A program made the position numbers and the translations under genes. From Prosopocoilus inquinatus (taxonomy: Eukaryota > Arthropoda > Insecta > Coleoptera > Lucanidae): a stretch of DNA of 64,000 nt. The notes beneath the pieces are model-generated. The model saw only the letters and a program-made list of their open reading frames with translations. It was not told where the DNA came from and searched no databases. Below, piece after piece: positions 39,979-53,259 of this stretch. Each line of letters opens with the position of its first letter. Position 1 is the stretch's first letter. The stretch lies in NCBI GenBank assembly GCA_036172665.1, contig CM069872.1, positions 42,270,101 to 42,334,100 of the forward strand, given 5' to 3'.

Positions 39979-42900
39979 TTAAAAGTTTTTGTAGTGATGC
40001 TCGAAAACTGGATCATCTTCAGTGGAGCGCTTATTAATCCGAAAGCAGGCTGATTCTATCGCACTCGTCATGGAAGGGGGTCCACAACTGAACACGCCAA
40101 TGTTTTTCACCTGAAAATCAAGCATCGAATAGCACTTGAGAAAAATCAGAAAATTTTTTCTCACCTTGCTGTTGAGGGTCTGCAATGTTTTGAAAAACTC
40201 TGGGAAGCTCGGTCGCCCGAAATGAGTGATAGCTTCTAAATTTGTAAACAAAGATTTCTTTGCTATCCTCTGGAAGTGGCGTTCGCATATATACAGAAGA
40301 ACCGTTCTGAGATCGAACTTTTCAAAAAATTCTGTTATGTATATGTGCGAGCTGACTACTTTGTTCTTGTCCGCTTTCTCCAACTCCCGTATAATATCAA
40401 CCATCCATTCAAATTGTTTCTGCGTGCGGGACACCCATATGAAGTAAACCTAAAATGTACCAAGCTTAAAAAATTTCAGTTTACAGTTAAATACTTATTT
40501 ACCTTTCTCGATTTAAATTTCACATTTGAGTTGGCTTTAAACACAATATCTTTTAGTATGCTAGCAAAAGGCGTAACTCCTATGCCACCTCCAACTAGCA
40601 CCGAAACCTCATACTGGTACCAATCTTGATGACTTTCACCATATGGGCCATCCAAGTAAATCTAAAATTTAATTTCATCAAGTTAATAATTTTAATTACC
40701 AATTTTAAATCTACCTTAGGTAATCTATTTGTAAGTAACGCAGTGTCGTATAACTCTCTGATATGTGTTGTCCAAGGGCCAACAGCGCGGATGTGTACAG
40801 TTAAAGCAGTCTCGTCGGGGCTTGATGATAATGTGAAGGGGTGATATTCATTAGGATTCAACCCCAGGCAAGCTATCCTAACCCACTGTCCAGACTTATA
40901 CTCGAAATTATCTGGTTTTCGAAACTTCAACATCGTAACTCCTAACAAAACAAATATTTTACGCCCGGTCTCAATACAACCGGTAAGAAACTTACCAGAT
41001 GGTAGAACTTGGGCATCGATTACAGGAATTTGTATTTTCTTTCGCCGCACACTAATCACAGTGTCCAAAATAAATAATATCAGAGGACCCAGGAAGAAAT
41101 AATGGAAGAAAGGTTCCTGAAGTAGATTGGCAAAGTCAAAAGAAGCAAAGGGGAAGTTATTTATTATGGACTTACCTGTATTAATCTGCCTGTTCCGTGG
41201 AGTACCATGAATATAAAAAACAAAGGATACAGGCTATGCGTATACCAGAACCAATTATAAATACGTCTTCTCACGATGGAATGTGCAAATATAAAGATTA
41301 AGGCCCCGATGAAAGTTAAAACAATTCCGGTGAAACCTGTTATGGTTTGCCAACACCAGTAATGAAATTTGGGAATTTCGTGAGTTCTGTAACAGATTCA
41401 TTTTGAAATTAGTTTAAATTTTAAGGAGGTAGGACTCACGCGTGAAAATAGTTTCGGAATAGGCAAGTCAAATCATCGGATGTTTGCGTGGAAATGTGAT
41501 AGAAGTTAAAGGCATGCCCTATTATATGCAAAACTGGAAATAAAATTGTCAGAGATGGACAAGGAGTTTAATGAACATCCTTACTTGTAAAAACTAAGGC
41601 CCATACGGCTATATATTTATGGAATTCAATCATTGAATCCAGCGGGAAATATTTATTGACCAATGTGTCTCTCAAGTAACTTATGATGTTTCTGCACATC
41701 GTCACCAATAGTGAGGAATAAGTGAACATCATTGCTGATGCAGCTCCTCTTGTTATGGTTACTCCGTATCCTGCTATTCTTCTTAATCCGGAATGTTCAG
41801 ATTCCACAGAATAATCTGTGTAAATGTGAAGCAGTAGATTTTTTTCCTTGGTATTATCAAAGATACTTACGGTAAGCTCTTTCTGCAAAAATAGCAAACA
41901 ACACCAAAGTATATAAAGACATCCAAAATATGTCAGAAGCGTTTTTCTCAATGTATCGATATAGTGCCGTATACTTAGCAAGTTTTTTGGAATGTAAGTT
42001 TGAGATGATTTTGTCTTGCTCATCATCAATGATGCTATGGCCCTGAACACGTGCCTGAATCTCATCATGAGATCTAAAATATTTTAGAATTTTATTGTAC
42101 ATAAAACTGTTATTTATTATTAGTTACTCGTATATATTCTCAATCGTACTCCTGGCATTATCCAAACGGGTATCCTGCGAGACACCTTTTAAACCAAGCG
42201 TGGCTTTATTTAGCTTTTGGATATCTTTACCAACAATTTTAACGAAGTCGCTGAACTCTAACTTATTCTGGAACAGCAAGCCAAAAACTTTTTTCCAAGA
42301 AATTCAGGTGTTAAATGATTTTTACCTTATGTTGCAGCCCAGCTCTTGTCAGCATATGTTGCACAGTCGCATCTAAATCAGTCTGCTGAACTGTTGCCCC
42401 GACGGTTTCCAGAAACGACCTGAAACACCGGTGTTACACTTGCCTCCAAACTCAACCAAGCATCCTTACTTTATCATTGCTAAAAACTCATCTTGTGTTA
42501 AGTATCCGACAGCATTGATGTCATACATATCGAAAAGCAACTTGGCCTTCTCTTGTTCGGTTCCATTAGCGAAAATAACCAGCAAATCAGTAAATTCTCT
42601 GTACGAAATGGAACCGTTGCCATCCTTATCAACTAAATTGAACATCTTATTCACGAATTCCGCTTCGGGTCTCATGTTGAGCACATCAGCAAATTCGATC
42701 AATGTTATTTCAGTGTGAGCCAAAATTCTAGCCTTCTCGGTGTCAACGTTTAATATTTCTTCTTGGGAATGTTTGATTTTAAAAGCCTAAAACGTATTGC
42801 TTCATGAATACAGAAAAAGCCTTCTAGAAATTCGCACCTGAGCAAAAACGACTCGAAAGAAACTCTCCAACTGCTGTTTTCTATCAAGGTGCGTAACAGC

Positions 42901-45900
42901 AGTCTTCAAGACGGTTGACCACGACATGTTGCTTGATATTGCGTATAGTATGCCCAGAGAATCTAAAAACGCCTTCAGCTCATCATGAAACATGCTTCGC
43001 AAGAATTCACTATCGAATTGCAACACCAAATCATAGTCGTTGATCAACATAAGAAACAGATGTGGTTTATCGCTAATCAGATTAATGTGTAAAGACATTT
43101 TTACGTTGCTCAAGTCGATTGATCTCAGTGGGACACCTCTTTGTGATAAAATTTTGATGTGCCTCGTGTTACTGCTGAGTTTGATGATCACAGATCGTTC
43201 GTTTTCTTTTCGGCTAACCCATTCTTTAGCTAAATCAAGATCAAGTTTATAAATTTCGTACAAACAAAATTCTTATACCTCACCTAAGAAAGTCTGTTCC
43301 TTACTGCCACTTTCGGTTTTCAGGCTCAGCCTTAATTTATTATTACGAGTGTTTTCTTCCATGAGCTTATGTTTCCGTTTAATTATAATTAAAGTATAAG
43401 CAAGGCCCATACACCCCACAATAAAAGAACCGACGAAAAAGAAAGTAAGAATGAAAGATGTCTCGCTTTTAGTGAAATAATCGTATGTCGAACCTTGAAC
43501 GCAAGGTTCGTTCAACAGCGCTTGGTTTAATTGAGGTAAATGATAGCAGGTTCCATTCCAAGTTACGTTTTTACATACACCTACATTCAACTTCGTTCCG
43601 CAAGTATCACTGATGTCACTCAAATCTGTGAAATAAAAGAAAGTATTTCAATTGAGATTTTATGATTTTAGGAAAAGTAAACTTACTAAGAGGAACTCGA
43701 AATACATATTCTTGAATATCATTGTGGTCCATTTTGGTAACAGCCATTATAATATCGTACAACCTTAATGAATTAATTCTGTCAATCTCTTGGGGAGTGA
43801 AAAGTCTACGAAAGAAACGTGATAAATTTTGTTGCAGCATTAAAAGCAACCGTCTTTACTTGTTCTTAGTATTAGCATACCAGAATCTATCACCATTTCT
43901 TATTCTTCGAAACTGATCTAAGATAACGGCTTCAAATAATTCTCCTGGACCATCCCCCGTTTCAAGTATTCCACCTACCCAAGGATCTATGTTACTATAA
44001 TCACCATCATACAACGAATGCAATCGACCTTGTATCTGCAATTTATTTCCGTATAATTTTTTGTAAGAAATTGCTTACATTAATCAACCATACCACACTG
44101 GAAGCATATCTAAAATGAGTGGCGTTGTTAATTCTTGGTAAACCGTACGCTTCTCTTGCAGAATTAAAATCAGGTAATCCATGATCCCTCCCTCGCTGAA
44201 TATTCACAGCCATTAGATCCCGGCGTGGAAACTCTAAAGGCCCAAACACATTGCCCCTCAAATCTTCCACAATTTTATGATCCTCCTCTTCACATAATTG
44301 AAACGCAAGTCCCATAAGCACGCGGTCAATATCAATAAATTCGTTTGCACTGTAATTTGTCTTGATGGCATCCTGAGGCCTCCAGAATGAGTTGCAAGTT
44401 CTGATTGCATTTCGATTCCACTGCGGCAAATACGAATCACAACCATTACTGGTATAATCGCGTAAGTATACGCCAGGTACAACTAATGTATGTCCGAATC
44501 TGAATGCGGCAGCTTGAAAGAATTGGTCTATCTGAGGATTGATGCTTGGATCATAACCAGGGTAGACACCTAAGTTAGTCACGTCCAACCATGATGGTAA
44601 CCACTCATCGTAAACGATGTGTTGTTGTGTAGCGATTACCCATTTTCGAGCTTCATTGAATACTTTATCACTGGACCAGTCCCTGTGGTGCCTTCGGATA
44701 CCTCTTGCAATATAATTATGCCAACGGAACCATAACACACCGAAAGTCAGAAGGAAAGTGTTTTCGTTTCCTCTTGGATTTCCTAGTTCTATTATAATTT
44801 AGAAAAAAAAAATTAATCTCTAATTAATGAGTTTTAGTGTCGATTTAATAGAAAATTTTTTATCTTATGTGGGTATCTAATTTTATTTTATTTTCAACCA
44901 ATCACTTTCGCCTAGTATATATACAACCACATATACAGCTATGTACTATTTTATAGGAGATTTGAAATAACTGAGGTTATAATATAATTGACACATTGAC
45001 GTTCACCCAATGGTACCAACTAACACTACAGTCTAGCCAACACAGTTGGAAAGTGGGCGGTCCTAAAGCTGGCACGAAATTTGAAACGCTTACGCCAAAC
45101 AAACTGAAAATACTCGCTTCACAGAGAGCTGTTATGGAAACTTTTGCTTGCCACTAAAACTTAGGATGAAAAGCTTCAATAAAATTATTGTAGTTGTGCT
45201 AATTGTACGTAATTAGTTAATTTATTAATCGATTTAATTTTATAATTTGCTCTATCGTTGTTAGCTTGTTATTAATTTCACTCTTATAAAAGTTTATATC
45301 TAATATCTAAGTATGGAACTTTTTTAGAAAAATTTTGTGCAAATCGTTTTTGATTGCAGTGAAAACCTCGAGCAGCCTCTGTACAGCTGTTTCAGCCCTG
45401 CTTGGGGCTTCTTCATCAAAGACGTAGCTCGACATTCCCACTGCAAACAAAAACGACTTGTCCAATTTATTCGCAATTGAGATGTAAGAGTGATGAACAG
45501 ATAAAATAGCGACATCTTACGATCGCTTTTTGACCTGACATTGCAGTAGGATAGACAAATTGAAGTGGGATTTGCTCCTAATAAGTCAGATATCGCTATT
45601 TTATCTGTTCATCACTCATACATTACAATAACGAATAAATTGGACAAGTCGTTTTTGTTTGCAGTGGGAATCGTGTTGCCAGAGGTGGTGATTTATCACC
45701 AGATCTGGAGATTTTTGTTATTTGTTAATTACCTGGTGATTATTTTTAAAAACTCGGGATTATCTGGTGTCTTTTCATAAAATATAAATAAGAAAGAATT
45801 TATAACATTGAAAAGATTTTAATAGCGTTTTCCAGTGGCTGCACCAGTGTGGACTGAGTGTATCTCTATCTCGCTTTATTACATAAAGCTGAACCGAGAA

Positions 45901-48900
45901 GGAGATACACTCAGTGCGCACTGGTGCAGCCAATAGAAAACGCTATAAGTTTCAATGAAAAAAGTTGAGACGCATCTTTTTGCGATATTTAATATCGAGC
46001 AACTGTCAATCGTCACTTTTTTTCCGCCAATTTAAAAATATTTGCAAGAAGGCACTTTTTCTTCATAAACTGTAAACTCTTTTGCACAAATTCATTTTTG
46101 GTTGTGTCAGAATTAGAAAATTTAAACGACACACATTTTATAATCGAAAGCAAAAAAGTACTCCTGGTAGGCGATTACAGTTTCCTGTAATTTTTTTAAA
46201 CTATAGTTTCCTGTAATTTTTTAAATACGATTTCACAGGTGACACTGCTATGCTTTCGGATTTGACAAGTTCACAACTTTTGTAAAATCTGTGAAATTTA
46301 TTTCATTTAAATAATACCATTTCGAGAAAGAGAAATTATTTTAAGAAAGAAAAATTATAGGAAACTGTATTTGTCTGCTATCGATTTTTACGTTCGAGCG
46401 TACATTCGCCTAAAGCTAATTAGGAAAAGTATTTTTTTTTTATCATTTTGTACCTAAATTTAATAAAATAATTTTGAAGCGTCAATATAATAACGTCAAA
46501 CATTTTAATAAACGACAAATTAGTACAAAGAAATATACTAGTGATTTTCAGTTGGTAACTGGTTACTTTTTGTCAGCCAATCTGGAGACTTAAATTTTGA
46601 TCGTCTGGCAACACTGGTGGGAATGTCGAGCTACGTCTCTGCTGAAGAAGCCCCAAGCAGGGCTGAAACAGCTGTACAGAGGCTGCTCGAGGTTTTCACT
46701 GCAATCAAAAACGATTTGCACAAAATTTTTCTAAAAACTTTCATTATGCATTGACAGCAAGCATGGCCGCCTTGCATGGGGGACTTATTAGGAGCAAATC
46801 CCGCTTCAATTTGTCTATCCTACTAAAATGTCAGGTCAAAAAGCGATCGTAAGATGTCGCTATTTTATCTGTTCATAAGTATGGAACATTTTAAAATAAT
46901 TGAAACTAGTAAACATTTATAACGAAGCAATTAGGCAATATGATTTAATGATAGTTTGTTAAAAATTTTAGAATGCGAGAGCACAGTGTAAAGGTTATTA
47001 AAGGTTTAGGGTTTCTCGGTCAAAATATCTTTATGATCAGCATAGTATGTTAAATATGTTATAACAATTTGAAACGTTCTGTACTTAAACAAGGCCCTTA
47101 TTTAGTCCTCGTACAGTGAAAATCAATCGACCTCTTTTCCAGGTGTGCTGAGTAATAAATAAAATAATTAATATCTCCGAAACGGTTGGAGTTAAGAGGG
47201 TACGGTTTTCACTAACACTTAGTCCTCGGACAGTAGCGTAATACAAACGCAATTCTTTCCGTAATTTTTGAAAAGCAAGGAAAATATTAAGTTTTAAGTT
47301 GACAATAAGTTTCGTTTATTTGACAACAAAATGATTCCGACATGGAATAATGGCACCCTTATTGGGTCATCGTACAGTGAAAACCGCATCAATCTACCTC
47401 TTTTCGTTTCTGAGTTATCGCGATTTTCGTTGAAAAGTATGGTGGAAGCGCCAGCGGATGCTAAATAAAATAATTAATATCTCCGAAACGGTTGGAGTTA
47501 GGAAGATACGGTTTTCGCAGATACGTAGCCCTCGGTGCACTGCGTAAAACAAATGCAGTTGCTTCCGGAAAAATTGATGAATGGAGAAAAGGGGAAGTTT
47601 TAACTTTATAAAAAATTTTGCCGGTTCAGCAATTAAACGTTTCCCCCATAGGATAATGCGATTCTCAATGGGTCATCCAACAGTGAAAAGCTCTTCGATC
47701 TAGCATCTGGCATCATTTTACGTGATAAGGTAAAACTTCAGCAAGGAAAATATTAAGTTTCAAGTTGACAAAAAGTTTCGTTTATTTGACAACAAAACGA
47801 TTCCGCCACGGAATAATGGCAGCCTTATCGGGTCATCGTACAGTGAAAACCGCATCAATGTAACCCTTTTCGTTTCTGAGCAATCGCGATTTTTCTTGGA
47901 AAATATGGTGGAAGCGCCGCCGGATGCTAAATAAAAGAATTAATATCTCCGGAACGGTTGGAGTTAGGAAGTTACGGTTTTCACAGATACATAGCCCTCG
48001 GCGCACTGCATAAAACAAATGCAGTTGCTTCCGCAAAAATTGATAAACGGAGAGAGAAGGAAGTTTTAACTTTATAAAAAATTCTGCCGATGCAGCTACT
48101 AAACATTGCCCTCACGGGATAATGGGATTCTCAATGGGTCATCCGATGTTGAAAAGCCCATCCTTCTATCTCTTTTAGTTTCTGAATAATCGCGGTTTTT
48201 CTGAAAAAAATTGGCGGATGCGCCGGGTATTAAATAAAATAATTAATATCTCCGAAACGGTTGGAGTTAGGAAGATGCGGTTTTCTCTGTTACTCACCCC
48301 CTTTCAGAGATATAAGCCTCTTAAAATGTTACCGCAGAAAAACATTAGAAAAGAAGCGCCTTAATTACTGCAATTGATACTTCATACTTTAATATTCATT
48401 ATTTTAATGCACGAATAACTGTATTTATTTTAATTCACGTTTCTTTTCATTCTTTTTCATTTCATCGAGAACTGAGTTAATTGTAAAAAAGGCAAGTCAA
48501 TATCTCAACCCGTTCTCGACTTACCGCATATTTCTGCAACCGTATTATAATTTTCAAATTTTTTTTTTGAAAATGGTGCGAGTTAGAGACTTGCGGTTTG
48601 CACCATTCGATTCGTCTGGTCAAGATCTACAGAGCGATTTTTTCCACGGAAATCTATTTTCCGTCGAAATCCTCAAATTTTCATGGACTATTATAACCTT
48701 ACTACATTTTCAGGCGAAAAATATTTTTTTCTCCTAAAATCGCAAAAAAATTCGCCTGTGTAAAGCTCGACGAGGCGCATTCAAAACCGAGCTCCGTTCC
48801 TCTGTAGCTCACCCCCTACCTAATTTATCAGCCCTTAAAATACCTCCATAAAAAAATATATTTTCGCCTAGAAAGGAAGCTTAAACGCATTAATTATGTT

Positions 48901-51900
48901 GCACATTAATCATCTACCGTTAAATTCATTTTTTAATCTTGTTCACCCCGACGCGACAGATAAATCAACCGTAATCAACCCCTTCGAATGTTTTTCCACA
49001 AATTACACTTTCACAGGGATAAATTGAATAAAGATTAATATCACAACGTTCATACGTTCCCGAGCGATATAAAAAAGAGATGAAAATTTCTTCTGCCCCG
49101 CTTAATTCGAGAATAATGAAATTAAGGGTGCCTCACTTAAAACAATTATTTTCTCAGTGGAACACTTGATAAGTAAAAAATCCGCACACTCCAATTGAAT
49201 GATCGTAATTTATGGAGGGATGTTGTTTGATTTTAATTTAAAGTGCAGTTGAAATAACAATAAATAAAATTAAAAATTTAATGTAGTTTAATATACGCTG
49301 GTGCTGCCTTCTTTGAATAGGAAGTATTTACCGATAATTATAGGTTCTAGCAGATTTACAGGAAATTGTAATTACATTTCCTAGCAGATTTAAAAAGAAA
49401 TGTAATTATCTGTAGGTTTACAGAAAACTCTATCGATTTATAGGAAACTGTAATTATCAGCAATAAATGATTCGAGCTTCTTGCTCAAAAATGGCAGCAC
49501 CAACATATTTAAAATATTCATTTTTTTAAAATAAATTTTGCTTATTATTTTAAAAGCATTTTTTTCGATTACCGCAGATGAATTTTTAGTTTTCCGTTTT
49601 TTCGGAGAGAAAATATTTATTTTATGTAAGAGCTAATTTCGTTTTTTAATTTGTACATTGAGACGAATGCAAATATAAATCATAAAATAATTGTATAACA
49701 TAGACCATAGACGTTGAGGTGACAGCATTTCAAGTTTATATTATCCCATGGCTTCAAACACAAAAAAATTATTCTGTAATGAAAATGATTAGGGTCAACT
49801 CACAAGGGCCTTTTCTATTGATTTTGTTGTGCTTTCATTGACAACGTGACTACACAGTTTTTACTGTGATCATCGATAGTTCAGACTATAATATTTATTT
49901 GTTCCTGCGCGATATTAGAAAAGAAATTCAAATTTCGTCTGTCCTTTTTAATTAAAAAATAAGGAAATTAATGCCGTGATACACAAAACAATTATTTTCT
50001 CAGTGAAAAATTAACAAAGTAAACATTCGCTCACGGCAATCGAATAATCGTAATTTATGGAAAGATCTGGTATGATTTTAATTTAAAATACATGGATTAT
50101 TCCGTGGCGGAATCATTTTATTGTCAACTAAACGAAACTTTGTGTCAATTTAAAACCTAACATTTTCCTTGCTTTTCAAAAATTCCGGAAACTATTGCGT
50201 CTGTATTACGCTGCTGTCCGAGGACTAAGTGCTAGTGAAAACCGCACCCTCCTAATTCCAACCGTTCCGAAGATATTAATTATTTTATTTAACATCCGGC
50301 GGCGCCTCCACCATATTTTCCAAGGAAAATCGCGATAACTCAGAAACGAAAAGAGATAGATTGATGCGGTTTTCACTGTACGATGACCCGATAAGGGTGC
50401 CATTATTCCGTGATGGAATCACTTTAATGTCAAGTAAACGAAACTTCTTGTCAAGTTAAAACCTAATATTTTCCTTGCTTCTCAAAAATTCCGGAAAGAA
50501 TTGCGTCTGTCTTACGCTGCTATCCGAGGACTAAGTGCTAGTGAAAATCGCACCCTCCTAACTCCAACCGTTCCGGAGTTATTAATTATTTTATTTATTG
50601 CAAGTCGGCGTTTCCACCATAATTTTCCAGAAAAATCGCCATAACTCAGAAACGAAAAGAGATAGATTGATGCGATTTTCACTGTACGATGACCCGATAA
50701 GGGTGCTATTATTCCGTGAAGGAATCATTTTGTTGTCAAGTAAATGAAACTTTTTCTCAATTTAAAACCTAATATTTACCTTGCTTTTCAAAAATTCCAA
50801 AAAGAATTGGATCTGCTTTCCGCTGATCTTCGAGGACCAAGTGTTAGTCAAAACCGCACCCTCCTAACTCCAACCGTTCCGGAGATATTAAATATTTAAT
50901 TTAGCATCCAGCGGCGCCTCCACCATATCTTTCAAGGAAAATTGCTATAACTCAGAAACGAAAAGAGGTAGATTAATCCGGTTTCGGACTCGATGAGGGC
51001 TATGTTCAAGTACAGAACGTTTCAAATTGTTATAAAATGTTTGACATACTATGCTGATTATAAAGAGATTGTGATCTGGAAACCCTAAACCTTTAATATG
51101 CTCTCGCATTCTAAAATTTTTAGCAAACTATCATTAAATCATATTGCTTAATTGCTATATTATAAATGTTTACTAGTTTCAAATATTTTAAAATGTTCCA
51201 TACTTAGATGGATATTGGATATAAACTTTTATAAGAGTGAAGTTAATAGCAAGCTAACAGCGACAGAGCAAATTATAAAATTAAATCAATCGATAGATTG
51301 ATGGCTATCAATCGGTTAGCATCCGGCGGCGCCTCCACCATATCTTTCAAGGAAAATCGCGATAACTCAAAAACGAAAAGAGATACATTGATGCGGTTTT
51401 CACTGTACGATGACCCGGTAAGGGTGCCATTATTCCGTGATGGAATCATTTTGTTGTCAAATAAACGAAACTTTTTGTGAAGTTAAAACCAAATATATTC
51501 CTTGCTTTTCAGAAATTCCTTAATGAATTCCATCGAGTTTTCCACTGAGGAAATATTGCGTTCTTTCGACAGCACTTTAGGGGTCGATATCTCGGAAAGA
51601 GGGTGAGCTGCAAACGAACGAAGCTCAGAGAGACAGAAAATTGCGATTTTGACCATTAGCTTCGTCTTATCAAACTGAATTAGCAATCGAAAATGCAAGT
51701 CAACATCTCAAATCCTTTTCGACAGAAATTTCATCAATGTTTTTATTTAATGTGAAATTTCTTGGAAATTTCATTGCATTTTCAATTGTAATATAAATGT
51801 AATATAAATTTTAGTGAAAACGAGTATACTTACTGAAAAATCTGGAAACTTTAGCAATTTCATGTTCTTGTATGAAACTGGCATGATGAAATGGTGGTGG

Positions 51901-53259
51901 GGGATTTGCCAAGGGAAGTCTTTGCGTGTTATATTCTGGAAAGAGACCACCATGTGAATAAGCCAATAAACCGTTCGGATCAATGGTTCCATTCGCGTAC
52001 GTGCGAAGCTGATCCGCCCATTGCTTAGTGATACCATACATGAGACCCCCATCAAAGTAGGGTGTTATTTCATTCAGCTGTTGTCTGGGATTGTTGGGGC
52101 TGTAACCAGTTTTTTGATCATATCTTGTTCTCAAGAAAGGCATCACAGAATGATGCTTGGAATAGTTATGCCTTTTTGGTATATCAATATTGAAATACTC
52201 GGGTGGACAAGCGGGCCTTTGCGCGTCCAAAATTTCTTCCACCACTTGTTGACCTAAACAAACTTGATTAAATAAAGAAGAAGAAAATGTTTCAACTCAC
52301 CGAAGAAGACCAGAAGAGCATTCTTGCCTGTCCTAGACTTGGAACCTATATCACCGGCTAAAAGCTGATCACTTAGATCTAGTGGATTAGGCCTCTCCGA
52401 TCCAGCTGGGGCGTAAGTTCCATCCTCGTAAGCTGCGGGCCATCTTCGAAGTAAATGCCCATCTAAAGAGCAACATGAAGAAACAAATTTGAGTACACAT
52501 TAGCAGTTCGGGGATTACCTACTCACCAACTGCTCCTGAATCTGGGCGATCTAAATTGTTGTACCATCCATCGTATCCGGGAAATTCAACTTCGGTAGAG
52601 CGCACCGAAGAAGTGCAACTGATGTTCTTAGACCAGCAACCCGTTAACAGCCAATCGGCTAATAAGTGCCTATTTCTATTGGTCGAGTCAAAGAATGATC
52701 CAACCCATTCTAATTTTGGAGGCTTATCGTAGTTTTCTGTTGTACAAGAAAAATTTCGGAAAGAAAATTAAAAGTATGGTCTGGCTCGATGATATTTTTT
52801 AATAAACGCATCAGCACATAATAGATATTTAAACACTAAGAGAAGACGTCACAATAAATAATATAAACGTAAGCAACAAGAATATTAACAGCAAGGTCTT
52901 ATTAAAAAAAAAACTGCTAATACACAAGCGTAATAGAACAGCAAGAGAATTTGAACTATACTGTATATAAATAAGTAGAAATACTTGCAATGTTGGATTT
53001 TGTTTTTACGACTTCAATCTAGCTCCGGATTACATACAGTTTTTTTTATATACCTAGACGCCTATGCATTACAAATTTTAAAAGCAGTGCAACTTAAAAA
53101 TTTGGCTAACGACCTTACAATCAATTTTGAAGAAAAATGTGTTTAAGCTTCGTTTAAATTCATTAAGTTCCACCTTATTTTATCAAAATAATTAAGAATC
53201 TACTCACGTGCGTAGCAACCAGAAATCATCAACAAGAATACTAAATCGATCCAAAGCAT
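39979..53259 (-). CDS. Duox: Dual oxidase (peroxidase-like domain plus NADPH oxidase)
   Basis: Plasma-membrane enzyme that moves electrons from cytosolic NADPH through FAD and two hemes to O2, releasing H2O2; in insects used in gut immunity and cuticle cross-linking. 21 exons: 53208-53259, 52527-52736, 52301-52462, 51834-52253, 44079-44788, 43860-44035, 43687-43805, 43284-43625, 42838-43229, 42470-42786, 42326-42419, 42128-42267, 41871-42073, 41585-41815, 41440-41533, 41176-41386, 40996-41116, 40715-40941, 40503-40661, 40165-40449 and 39979-40110. They join in one frame of 1,598 aa. Seen: signal peptide [17 protein letters not shown]; peroxidase domain (about 20-600; [30 protein letters not shown]); TM1 (about 674-700); EF hands [12 protein letters not shown] (about 914) and [12 protein letters not shown] (about 950); heme-core histidines in [20 protein letters not shown] and THSLYP; FAD motif [14 protein letters not shown] motifs [13 protein letters not shown] and FSCGPPS; C-terminal NF. 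Intron 4 is 7.0 kb and repeat-filled. Confidence 0.97.
45368..45433 (-). ncRNA. Degenerate hammerhead ribozyme (Duox sense strand)
   Basis: Stem II (AGCCC/GGGCT), GAAA, the CAGCTG-type stem III and GTA site, and the CAGAGGC side of stem I are intact. The opposite stem I/core segment reads GTCTTTGATGAAGAAG instead of GTCTCTG-CTGANGA, so the invariant C3 and the stem I junction are altered. Activity is unlikely. Confidence 0.6.
46135..46410. mobile_element. MITE related to 16.1-16.5 kb
   Basis: Left end 'CGAAAGCAAAAAAGTACTCC', then 'ACAGTTTCCTGTAATTTTTT' (partly repeated), with inverted partners 'AAAATTATAGGAAACTGTAT' and 'TACGTTCG' at the right. Noncoding. Confidence 0.6.
46627..46689 (+). 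ncRNA. Type I hammerhead ribozyme (antisense to Duox)
   Basis: Stem I: CGAGC (46627-46631) with GCTCG (46685-46689), a TAC/T internal loop, and GTCTCTG (46635-46641) with CAGAGGC (46677-46683). Core CTGAAGA at 46642-46648, where position 7 may be any base. Stem II AGCCC/GGGCT with a 6-nt loop (46649-46664). GAAA at 46665-46668. Stem III is C-G with an AGCT loop, U at 46675, A at 46676. Cleavage expected between 46676 and 46677. This is the best-paired copy in the window. Confidence 0.82.
47100..48300 (+). repeat. Tandem repeat array, left foldback arm
   Basis: The phrase 'ATATCTCCGAAACGGTTGGA' occurs at about 47169, 47472, 47939 and 48239 (spacing 303, 467 and 300 bp). Other shared blocks are 'TCATCGTACAGTGAAAACCG' and 'CTTTTCGTTTCTGAG'. 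Confidence 0.85.
49355..49465. repeat. Cluster of short TTTACAGGAAATTGTAATTA-type repeats
   Basis: The phrase recurs three to four times in about 110 bp, direct and inverted, and resembles the ends of the 16.1-kb MITE family. Confidence 0.5.
50100..51480 (-). repeat. Tandem repeat array, right foldback arm
   Basis: Inverted copies of the same unit with a period of about 303-305 bp (about 50215, 50518, 50825), then the element end, then another partial unit at 51310-51490 outside the mapped end. Confidence 0.85.

Larger units (their letters stand above)
45320..46875. mobile_element. Composite insertion with two hammerhead units, in the foldback arm
   Basis: Flanked by a 12-bp direct repeat TAAGTATGGAAC (45308-45319 and 46876-46887). 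The left end (to about 45560) and the last 125 bp match the 16-kb and 58-kb hammerhead elements. Between them are an inverted hammerhead unit (46600-46735), a hairpin of 45590-45670 against about 45440-45520, a second hairpin at 45835-45940 ('GCTGCACCAGTG'/'CACTGGTGCAGC'), and the 46.1-46.4 kb MITE. The single outer duplication suggests one insertion later rearranged or invaded. Confidence 0.65.
45222..51300. mobile_element. Foldback-like element with tandem repeats inside its arms
   Basis: The outermost 97 bp (45222-45319; 'AATCGATTTAATTTTATAAT') reappear inverted at about 51190-51300. The next segment (46877-47100) pairs with about 51000-51190. Further in come tandem repeats of about 300 bp in opposite orientation in the two arms (47.1-48.3 kb versus 50.1-51.0 kb). 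The centre (48.4-50.0 kb) is unique and noncoding. Long inverted arms made of tandem repeats are typical of Foldback/Galileo-type elements; that assignment is inference, as no transposase is present. Confidence 0.65.
44789..51833. other. Duox intron 4 (7,045 bp, repeat-filled)
   Basis: Separates the exon ending KVSRFF from the exon beginning LGNPRGNEN. It carries the foldback-like element, the hammerhead insertion and a MITE listed below. No other gene is inside. Confidence 0.9.

Noticed and set aside
47833..48036. Open frames within the 303-bp tandem repeats as coding repeats
   Set aside because: The frame is not kept between repeat units, and the units lie in both orientations inside a Duox intron.
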